Notes: generated by a model not told the origin, from the letters alone. Numbered from the stretch's first letter, positions 53,313 through 62,468 are shown. The stretch is 64,000 bases of DNA from Polaribacter sp. (GCA_029250685.1 JAQXEU010000060.1:41091-105090), one strand, 5' to 3'. Program-made: numbers and translations.

Positions 53313-54177
53313 TTAATTCTAAATAACGAATAATTTCTTTCGCAATATTTTTTCCTGTAGCAGTTTCAATTCCTTCTAAACCAGGAGAAGAGTTTACTTC
53401 TAAAACCAATGGTCCTTTTGAAGATTGCAACATATCAACACCAGCAATACCTAATCCCATTGCTTTTGTAGCTTTTAATGCCGTTTTTTCTTCTTCGTCT
53501 GTAAGTTCTATTATGTTTGCATTTCCACCTCTGTGTAAGTTAGAACGAAATTCTCCTTCTTTACCTTGTCGTTTCATAGCGCCAATAACTTTTCCATCAA
53601 CAACAAAAGCTCTAATATCTGCTCCTCCAGCTTCTTTGATAAATTCTTGTGCAATTACTCTTGCTCCAAGCCCGTTAAAAGCTTCTAAAACAGAAGTTGC
53701 AGCATTTTGTGTTTCTGCCAAAACGACTCCTAAACCTTGTGTTCCTTCCAGTAATTTTAAGATTAAAGGAGCTCCTCCAACAGATTCTACAACATGCTCA
53801 ACGTCTTTCGTGTAGTTTGTGAAAACTGTTTTTGGTAAACCAACTCCAGCTCTAGCTAGAATTTGCAAACTACTTAATTTGTCTCTTGATCTAACTAAAG
53901 CAATTGAAGAAACAGCTGTAAAAACTTTCATCATTTCAAACTGACGAATTACCGCAGTTCCATAAAAAGTTACAGAAGCACCAATTCTAGGAATGATTGC
54001 ATCAATATCAGTTAAGTATTCCCCTTTGTAAAAAATCTTTGGAGCTTTTTTTTCGATTTCGATATTACATTTTAAATGATCAACAACGATTACTTCATGG
54101 CCTCTTTTTTCAGCAGCTTCTACAAGTCTTCTTGTTGAGTATAACTTTGGGTTTCTTGATAAAATGACAATCTTCAT
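53302..54177 (-). CDS. rimK: RimK-type ATP-grasp alpha-L-glutamate ligase
   Basis: A 291-aa ATP-grasp ligase that adds glutamates to the C-terminus of ribosomal protein S6 in E. coli, or makes poly-glutamate. Motifs: [40 protein letters not shown] (ATP loop), [32 protein letters not shown] and [15 protein letters not shown] (metal site Glu-x-Asn). The gene overlaps the aspartoacylase-like gene by 11 bp and follows rimB by 11 bp. I cannot tell S6 glutamylation from another acceptor. Confidence 0.94.
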   Translation of the reverse strand: MKIVILSRNPKLYSTRRLVEAAEKRGHEVIVVDHLKCNIEIEKKAPKIFYKGEYLTDIDAIIPRIGASVTFYGTAVIRQFEMMKVFTAVSSIALVRSRDKLSSLQILARAGVGLPKTVFTNYTKDVEHVVESVGGAPLILKLLEGTQGLGVVLAETQNAATSVLEAFNGLGARVIAQEFIKEAGGADIRAFVVDGKVIGAMKRQGKEGEFRSNLHRGGNANIIELTDEEEKTALKATKAMGLGIAGVDMLQSSKGPLVLEVNSSPGLEGIETATGKNIAKEIIRYLELNVE

Positions 54178-54188
54178 AATTAGATTCT

Positions 54189-54620
54189 TTATTTTAATTT
54201 GTAAGAATTATTTTTTTGTGATGAGTCTACAATATACTTCTTGTTTAGAAATTTTCTACCTAATAAAATAGGATATTTCATGTCGCTTCTTTCACTTAAA
54301 GTGAGTTCAATAGTATGTGTTTTTTTAAAAAGTGTTACCGTAGTTTTTATTGCAAATCGTTCTTCGGATGTTCCATTTGAGCTTTTTATAACTCTCTTTT
54401 CATAATTTTTTGTTGTAAACTCTTTTTCGTTATATTGTAAATGTTCAGGGTCTAATAATGTGAATTTAATGAAATTTTCATCATTAATAATTACTTCTTC
54501 AATTTTATGTGTATGAATTGCAGAAGTATAAGCACCAGTATCTACTTTTGCTTCAATTTCTAAAAGTTCAAATTCGGGAAAATCAATTTTATCAATTCTT
54601 CCAATTGTTTTTTTAATCAT
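54189..54620 (-). CDS. RimB-type retropepsin-like zinc protease
   Basis: A 143-aa protein (track start 54638 is TTG; ATG 54620, [20 protein letters not shown]). It matches the RimK-associated ATP-dependent zinc protease family with aspartic-protease-like fold: [20 protein letters not shown] holds the DTG motif and [16 protein letters not shown] a later conserved element. In E. coli RimB acts on RimK's products. It is the first gene of the RimB-RimK-aspartoacylase operon. Confidence 0.9.
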   Translation of the reverse strand: MIKKTIGRIDKIDFPEFELLEIEAKVDTGAYTSAIHTHKIEEVIINDENFIKFTLLDPEHLQYNEKEFTTKNYEKRVIKSSNGTSEERFAIKTTVTLFKKTHTIELTLSERSDMKYPILLGRKFLNKKYIVDSSQKNNSYKLK

Positions 54621-54659
54621 TATCTTAAAATCGGTCAAGATGTTTTATATAATATAATG

Positions 54660-54691
54660 CAAATGTATGACAATAACAATAGTTGTTTCAA
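54660..54691 (-). promoter_or_regulatory. rimB-rimK operon promoter
   Basis: On the minus strand TTG (54689-54691), 21 nt, then TACATTTG (54660-54667), a good TAnnTTTG promoter, 40 nt before the ATG at 54620. The -33 touches the T-run of the pdh terminator. Confidence 0.65.
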
Positions 54692-54733
54692 AAAAAAAAA
54701 GAGCTCGAAAATATTTTTGAACTCTTTTTTTTT
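54691..54733 (-). terminator. Terminator after the pdhA-pdhC operon
   Basis: AAAAAAGAGCTCGAAAA and TTTTTGAACTCTTTTTT form an imperfect stem around TAT; the A10 run at 54691-54700 reads as a T-run on the minus strand. It is 19 bp downstream of the pdhC stop. Confidence 0.8.
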
Positions 54734-54751
54734 GAATATATAAAAACTCTT

Positions 54752-56002
54752 TTAAGCTAGCATCGTAACTGGATTTTCTATAAAAGTTTTTAATGTTTGT
54801 AAAAACTGAGCTCCCACAGCACCATCAACAGTTCTGTAGTCACAAGTTAAAGTTAAATTCATTGTATTACCAATTACTATTTGTCCGTTTCTAACAACAG
54901 GTTTTTCAACAATTGCACCAACAGATAAAATTGCAGAATTTGGTTGATTTATAATTGACGTAAAATTATCAATTCCAAACATTCCTAAATTAGAAACTGT
55001 AAATGTACTTCCTTGCATTTCTGCAGGAGCAATTTTTTTATTTCTTGCTTTACCAGCTAAATCTCTTACACCAGCGCCAATTTGAGTTAAACTTAATTGG
55101 TCTGTGTGTTTGATGACTGGTACTAATAAACCATCGTCAACAGCTACAGCAACACCAACGTGAATATGAGAATGAAATACTGTATTGCTGTCTGTCCAAG
55201 AAGTATTTACTTGTGGCTGTTTTACCAACGCCATTGCACAAGCTTTAACAACCATGTCATTAAAAGATACTTTAGTATCTGGAATAGCATTTATAGTTTT
55301 TCTAGATCTCATTGCATTCTCCATATCAACTTCAATATTTAAACTGAAATCTGGAGCAGAGAATTTAGAGTTTCCTAAAGATTTTGCAATTGCTTTACGC
55401 ATTTGAGAATTCTTAACTTCTTCAGATTTTTCTTCACCAGAAGCAAGGAAACTTATTGCTGGTGAAGGAGTAGAAGTTGCTTTTGCAGCTGGTGAATAAC
55501 CTTCTACATCTTTTTTTGTGATTCTTCCATTATCTCCAGAGCCACTTAGGTCTGCTAAATTAATTCCTTTGTCACTTGCAATTTTCTTTGCTAAAGGTGA
55601 TGCGAAAATTCTTCCCGTAGAAGTAGAGACTGTTTTTGTTTCTTCAACTTTTACAGCTAGTTCAACCGCTTCAACTTTTTTAGGAGCTTCTTCAGTTTTA
55701 GTTTCTTCTACTTTTGTTTCTTGTGGAGCAGTTGCGCCGCTGAGTAATCCAGAAATGTCTTCTCCTTTATCACCAATAATAGCTAATAAAGTGTCAACAG
55801 GAGCACTTTCTCCTTCTTGAACCCCAATATGTAATAAAGTCCCTTCGTTAAACGATTCAAACTCCATTGTTGCTTTATCAGTTTCAATTTCCGCTAAAAT
55901 ATCGCCCTCTTCAATAGAATCTCCAATATTTTTTAACCATTGTGCCACAACACCTTCTTCCATGGTGTCACTTAAGCGCGGCATGTTTACTACTATTGCC
56001 AT
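54752..56002 (-). CDS. pdhC: Pyruvate dehydrogenase dihydrolipoamide acetyltransferase (E2)
   Basis: A 416-aa E2 with a single lipoyl domain (EIETDKATMEFESF, lipoyl-Lys about residue 43), a peripheral subunit-binding domain (ASPLAKKIASDKGINLADLS) and a catalytic domain. It transfers acetyl from lipoate to CoA. Many flavobacterial homologues have two lipoyl domains, so this one is short. The conserved HRxxDG is DYRTVDGAVGAQ: the catalytic His is Tyr (codon TAC), so activity by the usual base mechanism is in doubt unless the family differs. It lies 3 bp downstream of pdhA in one operon. Confidence 0.94.
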   Translation of the reverse strand: MAIVVNMPRLSDTMEEGVVAQWLKNIGDSIEEGDILAEIETDKATMEFESFNEGTLLHIGVQEGESAPVDTLLAIIGDKGEDISGLLSGATAPQETKVEETKTEEAPKKVEAVELAVKVEETKTVSTSTGRIFASPLAKKIASDKGINLADLSGSGDNGRITKKDVEGYSPAAKATSTPSPAISFLASGEEKSEEVKNSQMRKAIAKSLGNSKFSAPDFSLNIEVDMENAMRSRKTINAIPDTKVSFNDMVVKACAMALVKQPQVNTSWTDSNTVFHSHIHVGVAVAVDDGLLVPVIKHTDQLSLTQIGAGVRDLAGKARNKKIAPAEMQGSTFTVSNLGMFGIDNFTSIINQPNSAILSVGAIVEKPVVRNGQIVIGNTMNLTLTCDYRTVDGAVGAQFLQTLKTFIENPVTMLA

Positions 56003-56005
56003 AAT

Positions 56006-56998
56006 CTATCTTTTAATAAAAGGATAATCTTCTTGTTCGTATACAACATCGTATAATTGACTAATTTCTGGAAAAGCAGAACTTTCTGCAAACTCTTCAC
56101 ATTCTTTAACCAATGCTTTTACTTCTTTGTCAATTGTGTCAATTTCTTCTTGAGAAGCGTATTTCTTATCTTTAATGACATCTAAAACTTGCGTAATAGG
56201 GTCAATTTTTTTGTATTCTGCAACTTCGTCTTTTGTTCTGTAATGTTGCGCATCAGACATTGAATGCCCTCTGTAACGATACGTTTTCATTTCTAAAAAA
56301 GTTGGTCCATCACCACGACGTGCTCTTTGAATAGCTTCATCAACTGCTTCAGCAACTTTAATAGGGTTCATTCCGTCAACAGGTCCACAAGGCATTTCAT
56401 ATCCTAAACCAAGTTTCCAAATATCTGTATGATTTGCTGTTCTTTCAACTGAAGTTCCCATTGCGTATCCATTATTTTCAACAATAAATACAACTGGTAA
56501 TTTCCATAGCATTGCCATGTTGAAAGCTTCATGTAAAGAACCTTGTCTTGCAGCTCCATCACCAAAATAGGTTAATGTTACTCCATCGTTTCCTGCATAT
56601 TTATCTCCAAATGCAATTCCTGCACCTAAAGGAATTTGACCACCAACAATTCCGTGACCACCATAAAAACCTTTTTCTTTAGAAAAAATGTGCATTGAAC
56701 CTCCCATTCCTTTAGAAGTTCCAGTAACTTTTCCGTACAATTCTGCCATGACAGCTTTTGGATCTACCCCCATTCCGATTGGTTGAACGTGATTACGATA
56801 TGCGGTAATCATTTTGTCTTTACCCAATTCCATTGCATGTAAAGAACCTGCTAAAACAGCTTCTTGACCATTATATAAGTGTAAAAAACCTCTTACTTTT
56901 TGTTGGATATAAACTGCGGCAAGTTTGTCTTCAAACTTTCTCCAGAATAGCATATCTCTATACCAATTGATGTAAGTTTCTTTGGTTATTTTTTTCAT
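56006..56998 (-). CDS. pdhA: Pyruvate dehydrogenase E1 component subunit alpha
   Basis: Thiamine-diphosphate-dependent decarboxylase subunit, 330 aa. Signatures: RGFLHLYNGQEAVLAGSLHA, GGSMHIFSKEKGFYGGHGIV and the ThDP motif TYFGDGAARQGSLHEAFNMA to VENNGYAMGT. The phosphorylation-loop-like YRYRGHSMSDAQHYRTKDEV is also present. The beta subunit is not in the window. It is directly upstream of pdhC (3 bp), and together they form the acetyl-CoA entry complex. Confidence 0.97.
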   Translation of the reverse strand: MKKITKETYINWYRDMLFWRKFEDKLAAVYIQQKVRGFLHLYNGQEAVLAGSLHAMELGKDKMITAYRNHVQPIGMGVDPKAVMAELYGKVTGTSKGMGGSMHIFSKEKGFYGGHGIVGGQIPLGAGIAFGDKYAGNDGVTLTYFGDGAARQGSLHEAFNMAMLWKLPVVFIVENNGYAMGTSVERTANHTDIWKLGLGYEMPCGPVDGMNPIKVAEAVDEAIQRARRGDGPTFLEMKTYRYRGHSMSDAQHYRTKDEVAEYKKIDPITQVLDVIKDKKYASQEEIDTIDKEVKALVKECEEFAESSAFPEISQLYDVVYEQEDYPFIKR

Positions 56999-57041
56999 TA
57001 TTAATTGTTATTAAAAATCTATTTTGAATTGCTTGTAGAAG

Positions 57042-57049
57042 CAAAAATA
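57042..57049 (-). promoter_or_regulatory. -7 box of the pdhA-pdhC operon
   Basis: TATTTTTG on the minus strand (CAAAAATA on plus), 43 nt before the ATG at 56998; no clear -33 TTG. Confidence 0.5.
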
Positions 57050-57127
57050 AGGGTAATTAGTTTTTAAAAAAAATGTTTTTTAATTAAAAATGAATCACTA
57101 AAAGAATGAAGCTTTTGCTGCGGTAAA

Positions 57128-57787
57128 TTATTTGTCTTTTGCGATTAAAATAGTGGCAGTAGCACCAGTTGCAAGATTCCATTCGTTAGATGAAATTAAA
57201 TTATTTGAATCGTCATACACTTTAAATCCGGCAGTATTAGGTCCAGAAGTTCCTTGGTTTAAAGCCCTAAAAGCAATTCTGTTGATTCCAACTCCTATTG
57301 GAAAAGTAAATTTTTGATAATTCTGTTTTAAAGTTATGCTTTTGATAATTGCAATTCCATTTATTAAAATAGTAACTCTATCTCCATCTGGATATTGAAA
57401 ATCTCTACAAATAATTGTAATATATTTAGAACTGGTTCTAAAACTTCCTAGATCTTGATCAATTTTTGGGTATTGATATACACCGTTTATTTTTTTGTAG
57501 GATTTCAATACTTTTTCTTCATTAATCCTTGCTTGATTAATGATGCCTTTGTTTCTTAACTCAGCATCTTTTTGTGCTTGAGTTTTTGTTTTAAGAGAAT
57601 TCTTATGAGCATTCTGAAATCCTTTTTTAGCGTCAAAATTTAAAGAGCCTGGTTTTTTAACTGGAGTAACTTTTGCTTTTATGGAAACAACTTTTTTCTT
57701 ACCAATCTTATCTTCTTGAGAATTGATTGACTGCACAGAAATTAGCAAAAAGCTAACAATAAAAAGAAGTTGTTTGTTAAAATTCAT
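57128..57787 (-). CDS. Secreted protein of unknown function
   Basis: A 219-aa protein with signal peptide (FNKQLLFIVSFLLISVQSIN then SQED). A basic region rich in Lys follows (residues 30-95), then a beta-sandwich-like C-terminal part with ITIICRDFQYPDGDRVTILI and PIGVGINRIAFRALNQGTSG. The last part resembles domains of secreted Bacteroidota adhesins, but I do not recognise a named family. It has its own -7 box and is separated from neighbours by 80-130 bp. Confidence 0.7.
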   Translation of the reverse strand: MNFNKQLLFIVSFLLISVQSINSQEDKIGKKKVVSIKAKVTPVKKPGSLNFDAKKGFQNAHKNSLKTKTQAQKDAELRNKGIINQARINEEKVLKSYKKINGVYQYPKIDQDLGSFRTSSKYITIICRDFQYPDGDRVTILINGIAIIKSITLKQNYQKFTFPIGVGINRIAFRALNQGTSGPNTAGFKVYDDSNNLISSNEWNLATGATATILIAKDK

Positions 57788-57813
57788 AAAAGAAAACTAT
57801 AATTTCTTGACTG

Positions 57814-57821
57814 CAAATATA
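57814..57821 (-). promoter_or_regulatory. -7 box of the secreted-protein gene at 57128-57787
   Basis: TATATTTG on the minus strand, 26 nt before the ATG at 57787, fits TAnnTTTG. No -33 TTG is evident. Confidence 0.5.
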
Positions 57822-57866
57822 ATACCGTAAAATTTAAGATTCCTTTTTGTTCTGTTAAAATTGATT

Positions 57867-58535
57867 TTATTCAATAGGGAAGTTGAAGTATGTTTCCGGA
57901 AAAGGTTCGTTTCTCAATGTAAAATGCCACCATTCGGTTCTAATAGGATTAAACCCGTTCGTAAGCATTAAGTTTCTTAATAACAATCTGTTTGCACGTT
58001 GTTTTTTTGTAAGAATTGTGTTTAGGGCATGAGATTCATTTCCAAAGAAATCATACGGACTTCCCATGTCTAATTCAGTATTTGTGGCTAAATCCATTAG
58101 GGTTAAATCAACGGTGCTTCCTCTTGTGTGACCAGATTTTGAAGAAATATATCCTAATTTGAATAATTGATTTTTTGGGACTTCTGGATAATATTGACGT
58201 TTCATCAACGTGTCATTTAACACTTTTGCCCATCGCACAAAATGATTTACTGCTTGTTGTGGTCTGTATGAATCAAATATTTTTAAACTTAAATTAAATT
58301 TCAATAATTCTTTTTGAATTCTTTTTAATGCAGTTGCAGTTGGTTTAGAAACAATTATTCTTGCTTTTTGATAACCTTCAATTGGTTTTCCTATAAAATT
58401 GTTGTGAGAAATATATCTCATTTCTGATTTAATAGTTGCATCAACATCAGAAAGATAGACAAATCCTTTAGGTAAGTTTTGTCCGTAAGAAGAAATTGAA
58501 ATCCAAATGAATAGAAATAGAGTTGCTTTTTTCAT
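57867..58535 (-). CDS. M15-family D-alanyl-D-alanine dipeptidase (VanX-like)
   Basis: A 222-aa zinc peptidase with signal peptide (MKKATLFLFIWISISSYGQ), so periplasmic. Zinc-site residues are His and Asp in SSKSGHTRGSTVDLTLMDLA, and Glu-Trp-Trp-His in NPIRTEWWHFTLRNEPFPET. Such DdpX/VanX enzymes split D-Ala-D-Ala for cell-wall turnover or nutrition. With no VanHA nearby, a resistance role is unlikely. It lies downstream of the NTF2-like gene and its terminator. Confidence 0.92.
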   Translation of the reverse strand: MKKATLFLFIWISISSYGQNLPKGFVYLSDVDATIKSEMRYISHNNFIGKPIEGYQKARIIVSKPTATALKRIQKELLKFNLSLKIFDSYRPQQAVNHFVRWAKVLNDTLMKRQYYPEVPKNQLFKLGYISSKSGHTRGSTVDLTLMDLATNTELDMGSPYDFFGNESHALNTILTKKQRANRLLLRNLMLTNGFNPIRTEWWHFTLRNEPFPETYFNFPIE

Positions 58536-58554
58536 GTTTATAAAAGTACTAAAA

Positions 58555-58586
58555 AAACAAAAGCCATATTATAAATAATATGACTC
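58555..58586 (-). terminator. Terminator after the NTF2-like gene
   Basis: Stem CATATTA/TAATATG (58565-58582) extended by G-U and G-C pairs; on the minus strand it is followed by CTTTTGTTTTTTT. It lies about 80 bp past the 58663 stop and separates the operon from the dipeptidase gene. Confidence 0.65.
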
Positions 58587-58662
58587 TTGCAAGTAAACTA
58601 ATAAAACCAAGTATTAGTGCTATTATTAAGGCTGAAGATCCTTAACATAGATTTTAAATATT

Positions 58663-59133
58663 TTAATTATGTAAACTGATTACTTTTGTCATTTTCCAGT
58701 TGTCATTTTTCTTATTCCAAATCACAATAAATTTACTAGGGATAGATTTTGCATTTGGTTCTTCTTTATTATAGAATTTATGATAGCCAATTTGTATTGC
58801 CCCATAATCTTTTATTGGATATACTTCAACACTACCTTTAATTAATGTTCTTGTTACTTTATTACAAATATTCTCTTTTAATGCTTTTAAAAGATCACTT
58901 TTTGATGTTGATAGTCCGCCTTTGTCATGAAAAAACTCTAAATCTTCATCGTAAATATCTGCTTGGGTTTCCATATCACAGGTATTGTAAGCGTTAAAGT
59001 ACTTTGTGTCCATTTGTAAAATTTCGTTGTGTAATTTTACATCAGAGGATTTATACTTTGGTATTTCATTTATTTGGCCAAAAGCAAATAATGACATTAA
59101 AAAAGCGATAATTGATAATATAATCTTAAACAT
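58663..59133 (-). CDS. Secreted DUF4440/NTF2-like protein
   Basis: A 156-aa protein with a signal peptide (FKIILSIIAFLMSLFAFGQ). The NTF2-fold body shows DTKYFNAYNTCDMETQADIY, DEDLEFFHDKGGLSTSKSDL and the final KFIVIWNKKNDNWKMTKVIS. Such domains bind small ligands, but the ligand is unknown. It is the last gene of the run DUF4870-PadR-PspC-DUF2807 on the minus strand, 33 bp after the DUF2807 gene, and may be part of the same envelope-stress operon. Confidence 0.85.
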   Translation of the reverse strand: MFKIILSIIAFLMSLFAFGQINEIPKYKSSDVKLHNEILQMDTKYFNAYNTCDMETQADIYDEDLEFFHDKGGLSTSKSDLLKALKENICNKVTRTLIKGSVEVYPIKDYGAIQIGYHKFYNKEEPNAKSIPSKFIVIWNKKNDNWKMTKVISLHN

Positions 59134-59166
59134 TAGCGTGTTCGGTAATTTGTTTTTAAATTTTAT

Positions 59167-59892
59167 TTAGTTTGATGAAATACTTCCACCAGAATTTTTC
59201 TTCTTATCAACTTTTTTAGGATTTCCTCTATAATCGATATCGCCACCACTTGTAGCTTTTGCAGTTAAAGATTCAGTTACATAAACATCGATGTCTGCAC
59301 CGCTATTTACTTTTACATCTGCATTTTTACTTTCTAATCCGTACGCTCTTATTGAACTTCCGCTAGTTGCTTTTGCTGTGTAATAATTTGCACGACCTTT
59401 AATTCTTAAATCTGCACCACTAGAAGAACTTGAGTTTACAGTATCTGCATTTACATCAATTCTTGCATCAGCGCCACTACTAACATGTGCCTCAAAAACA
59501 GTTGCTCTGATTGTGTTTTCAGTGATTACATCACTTCCGCTTGAAGCTTTAATTCCGTTAATATTTGGTGCAGAAAGATATATTTTCTTAGATTTTGCTC
59601 TTCTAATATTTCTTTTTGATGATATTTTTAAAACACCATTTCTAACTTCTGTTCTAATTAAATCGTGTAGATTTTCATCTGCTTTTACGACCAATGATAA
59701 ATCGTTGCTTTGTGTAACGTATAACTGAATTCCTTGTCCAACTTCAATTTTAGTAAAATCGTTATTGATTTTGCGTGATTCTGTTACCACATTTCTGTTT
59801 CCCGTTACTGAGCTAATTCCATCTATCATGCAAGATGTTGTTAGTGTTGCAATGAATAAAAATGCGAATGCTTTTGCTATAAATGTTTTCAT
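59167..59892 (-). CDS. Head GIN domain (DUF2807) lipoprotein
   Basis: A 241-aa lipoprotein. The track start 59991 overlaps the end of the PspC gene and adds 33 implausible residues; ATG 59892 (MKTFIAKAFAFLFIATLTTS then CMIDG) gives a lipobox. The DUF2807 domain is a parallel beta-helix with Ser/Gly-rich repeats (SGADARIDVNADTVNSSSSS, KATSGSSIRAYGLESKNADV). It is thought to be surface or periplasmic. It follows pspC, a common pairing in Bacteroidota. Function unknown. Confidence 0.88.
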   Translation of the reverse strand: MKTFIAKAFAFLFIATLTTSCMIDGISSVTGNRNVVTESRKINNDFTKIEVGQGIQLYVTQSNDLSLVVKADENLHDLIRTEVRNGVLKISSKRNIRRAKSKKIYLSAPNINGIKASSGSDVITENTIRATVFEAHVSSGADARIDVNADTVNSSSSSGADLRIKGRANYYTAKATSGSSIRAYGLESKNADVKVNSGADIDVYVTESLTAKATSGGDIDYRGNPKKVDKKKNSGGSISSN

Positions 59893-59980
59893 AATATGTG
59901 TATTAAAGTTCAAATGTCTATATATAGACGCTTTGAAACGAATTTGGGTTACCGAACTGTTGCTTTTTATTGATGAACTG

Positions 59981-61654
59981 TTATTCTTCATCCAATTTGT
60001 TAGATTCTTCTAGTGCTTTCAACTCTTTACTGTGTAATCCTTCATCCGTCATTAAAAAATAATGATTTGCCATATTTCTATCATATGTGTTTGTTGTGTT
60101 TTCTACTCTGTGCAAATAGCTCTTTGTTGAGTTATCGAAATACACTGTAATATCATTTGGAATAAAAATTTTGACATATACATCTTCATCTTTAAAAGCA
60201 TTTTTAAACTCGCTGATGAAATAAGCATCTAACAAGATTGTATTATTTTCAATGGTATATTTGTAAGAAATATCACTAGCATTTTCAGTTGCTTTTAACT
60301 TGCTTCTTCCTTCAGAATATTTTCTAATTTGAATAGATGCTTCATTAGAATCACTTTTCTCTACATCAAGATAAACATCTGTTGAAACTAATTTCTTTTT
60401 ATCATCTACATAAATAACTCCTACATTGTTACTTCTATAATTATTCCTTTGATAATAGTAATTGTCATTTTTTATCATTTTAATAGAAATAGTGTCGTTT
60501 ACAACAGTTGTTAAGTCGATTTTTTCAACTTTATTTCCACCAAAAGCTTTTGTTGTCCCAAATTCAATACCGGTAAAAACCAATCCTAACACTGCAGCTA
60601 GCCATATTCCAAATAAAGTTAAAGAAGTTGCTTTGCTAAATCTTTTAACGTTGCTAGATAAGATTCGTAATCCTAAAACAAAAAGGATTAAAAATGGAAT
60701 TCCAACTACTAAAAATGTACATACAGTTAATAACCAATGTGGCATTATTGAATCATAGAAAAAGGGTGGGTAGGTTACAAAATCATTGTCAAATCCAATA
60801 ATTTCTAAACTACCTATAGAGAATGCTCCAATAATTAAAGATATTAAAGTGATTGCGGCAACAAACATTAGAATCACTCCAATAAACTTACCAATAATTT
60901 TAAATATTGTAAGAATTATTGTGCCTAAAGTGTCTAAAAAATCTTGAAAACCAGAGCTTGCTTTTTTGCTCCCTTTTTTAAAACCTTCATTTACTTTTTG
61001 ACTAACATCGTTTGCGCCATCTTTAATTTTGCCTGAAACTTCACTAGCTCCTGTCTTTATCGTTTCTGAAAAATTACTAAACTCTTCACGAATTTTTTTT
61101 TCGATGTTGTCAATATTTACCGGTTCTCCTTCCATTTGCAATTTCTCAGCAGTTGTTCCTGCTTCCGGAATTACAATCCAAAGAATAATATATGTTAAGA
61201 TACTAAATCCACTAAATGCAAGTAAAATAAAAGCTAAACGTATCCAAACCGTATCTACATTAAAATAATGTGCAATACCAGATGCAACTCCACCTAAAAA
61301 CTTATCATCACCATCTCTAAACAATTTTTTTCCGTTAGAATTTGTTCTTCTCTGGTAGTTGTAATTTTCATTAGCATAGCCTTCTTCAGCTTCTGCATAA
61401 TCTTCTGGTTGTCCCATGATTTTGATAACTTCATCAATATCACTTTCGTTTACAACCTGACGTGCATCAGTAATTTTTTCTGATAATAATTCGCTAATTC
61501 GCGCTTCTATGTCAGAAATAATTTCATTTTTTCCTTGAGGATCATCACTTAAAGATCTAGAAATTGAATCTAAATATCTTCTTAATTTTTGAAAAGCAAT
61601 TTCATCTATATGGAAAAAGAATCCTCCTAAATTTATGTTTATTGTCTTATTCAT
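59981..61654 (-). CDS. PspC domain membrane protein
   Basis: A 557-aa membrane protein. An N-terminal soluble part starts MNKTININLGGFFFHIDEIA, then the PspC domain (LFRDGDDKFLGGVASGIAHY) with a membrane helix, an amphipathic linker, three more helices (IIGKFIGVILMFVAAITLIS, LLTVCTFLVVGIPFLILFVL, LFGIWLAAVLGLVFTGIEFG) and a C-terminal periplasmic DUF-type beta domain. PspC proteins sense envelope stress in enteric bacteria; here the role is inferred. Its ATG overlaps the PadR stop by 1 nt (TAATG). Confidence 0.92.
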   Translation of the reverse strand: MNKTININLGGFFFHIDEIAFQKLRRYLDSISRSLSDDPQGKNEIISDIEARISELLSEKITDARQVVNESDIDEVIKIMGQPEDYAEAEEGYANENYNYQRRTNSNGKKLFRDGDDKFLGGVASGIAHYFNVDTVWIRLAFILLAFSGFSILTYIILWIVIPEAGTTAEKLQMEGEPVNIDNIEKKIREEFSNFSETIKTGASEVSGKIKDGANDVSQKVNEGFKKGSKKASSGFQDFLDTLGTIILTIFKIIGKFIGVILMFVAAITLISLIIGAFSIGSLEIIGFDNDFVTYPPFFYDSIMPHWLLTVCTFLVVGIPFLILFVLGLRILSSNVKRFSKATSLTLFGIWLAAVLGLVFTGIEFGTTKAFGGNKVEKIDLTTVVNDTISIKMIKNDNYYYQRNNYRSNNVGVIYVDDKKKLVSTDVYLDVEKSDSNEASIQIRKYSEGRSKLKATENASDISYKYTIENNTILLDAYFISEFKNAFKDEDVYVKIFIPNDITVYFDNSTKSYLHRVENTTNTYDRNMANHYFLMTDEGLHSKELKALEESNKLDEE

Positions 61655-61989
61655 TATTTTGTTTTTTTACTTGTTATTTGGTTTACTGCTGTAACTAGGT
61701 TTCCCCAAGTTCTGTCTAATTCTTTAGAAAACATTGCGCCGTTTTCTGTTAATACGTAATACTTTCTAGGTGGTCCAGAGGTAGATTCCTCCCAGCGATA
61801 TGTTAATAATCCTGCATTCTTTAATCTTGTAAGTAGTGGGTAAATTGTACCTTCTACTACAATCATTTCTGCACTTTTTAATGTTTCTAAGATTTCAGAA
61901 GTATACGCATCACCGTGTTTTAAAATCGATAAGATGCAGAATTCTAAAACTCCTTTTCGCATTTGTGCTTTTGTATTTTCTATCTTCAT
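61654..61989 (-). CDS. PadR family transcriptional regulator
   Basis: A 111-aa winged-helix regulator: KAQMRKGVLEFCILSILKHG, DAYTSEILETLKSAEMIVVE, GTIYPLLTRLKNAGLLTYRW, then the dimerisation helix. PadR proteins usually repress nearby genes and release on ligand or stress. It lies between DUF4870 and pspC with 1-nt and 19-nt junctions, so it probably controls its own operon through the repeat upstream at 62469-62492. Confidence 0.95.
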   Translation of the reverse strand: MKIENTKAQMRKGVLEFCILSILKHGDAYTSEILETLKSAEMIVVEGTIYPLLTRLKNAGLLTYRWEESTSGPPRKYYVLTENGAMFSKELDRTWGNLVTAVNQITSKKTK

Positions 61990-62008
61990 ATAAAGAGTTT
62001 TATACGTG

Positions 62009-62443
62009 TTATTTAATAAATTTTATGGTAAAAGGATACTTGTAATTTTCTCCTTCTTTAGATTTTAATGATGCAATTATTATTAATGCAATTTTTAAAA
62101 TACCTACTAAAGTTAATATTGCGCCCATTCCTAAAAATCCAAAAAGACCGCTTCCGTCACTAAAATTAAAATCGAAATGAAAATCATTATACTGACGCAT
62201 GTTTCTTATAAATGAACCAAATGCAAATGGAATAATTGACAATCCTAAAATGAACATATATAAAGCGTAACTAATATTAAAGTTAACCGCTTCTTTTCCT
62301 TGTTCATCTAAAAAACGACTTCTGTCTTTCATCGTTTGCCATAATACTAATGGAACAATAATGCTTCCAAAAGGAATTATATATCCAGAAAAAGCCGAAA
62401 TATGGATTAAAAAAGCATTGGTGTTTTCGTTATTTCTATTCAT
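62009..62443 (-). CDS. DUF4870 membrane protein
   Basis: A 144-aa polytopic membrane protein (track start 62479 is TTG; ATG 62443, MNRNNENTNAFLIHISAFSG). Helices include SGYIIPFGSIIVPLVLWQTM, FNISYALYMFILGLSIIPFA and GFLGMGAILTLVGILKIALI; the EQGKEAVNFNISY segment is the DUF4870 signature. Function unknown. It is the first gene of the PadR-PspC operon. Confidence 0.9.
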   Translation of the reverse strand: MNRNNENTNAFLIHISAFSGYIIPFGSIIVPLVLWQTMKDRSRFLDEQGKEAVNFNISYALYMFILGLSIIPFAFGSFIRNMRQYNDFHFDFNFSDGSGLFGFLGMGAILTLVGILKIALIIIASLKSKEGENYKYPFTIKFIK

Positions 62444-62468
62444 GTTTATATTTTTTATATAAAAACAG

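Noticed and set aside
57867-58535. Vancomycin-resistance cluster suggested by the VanX-like dipeptidase
   Set aside because: No VanH, VanA-type ligase or VanRS genes nearby; isolated VanX-like peptidases are common in cell-wall turnover.
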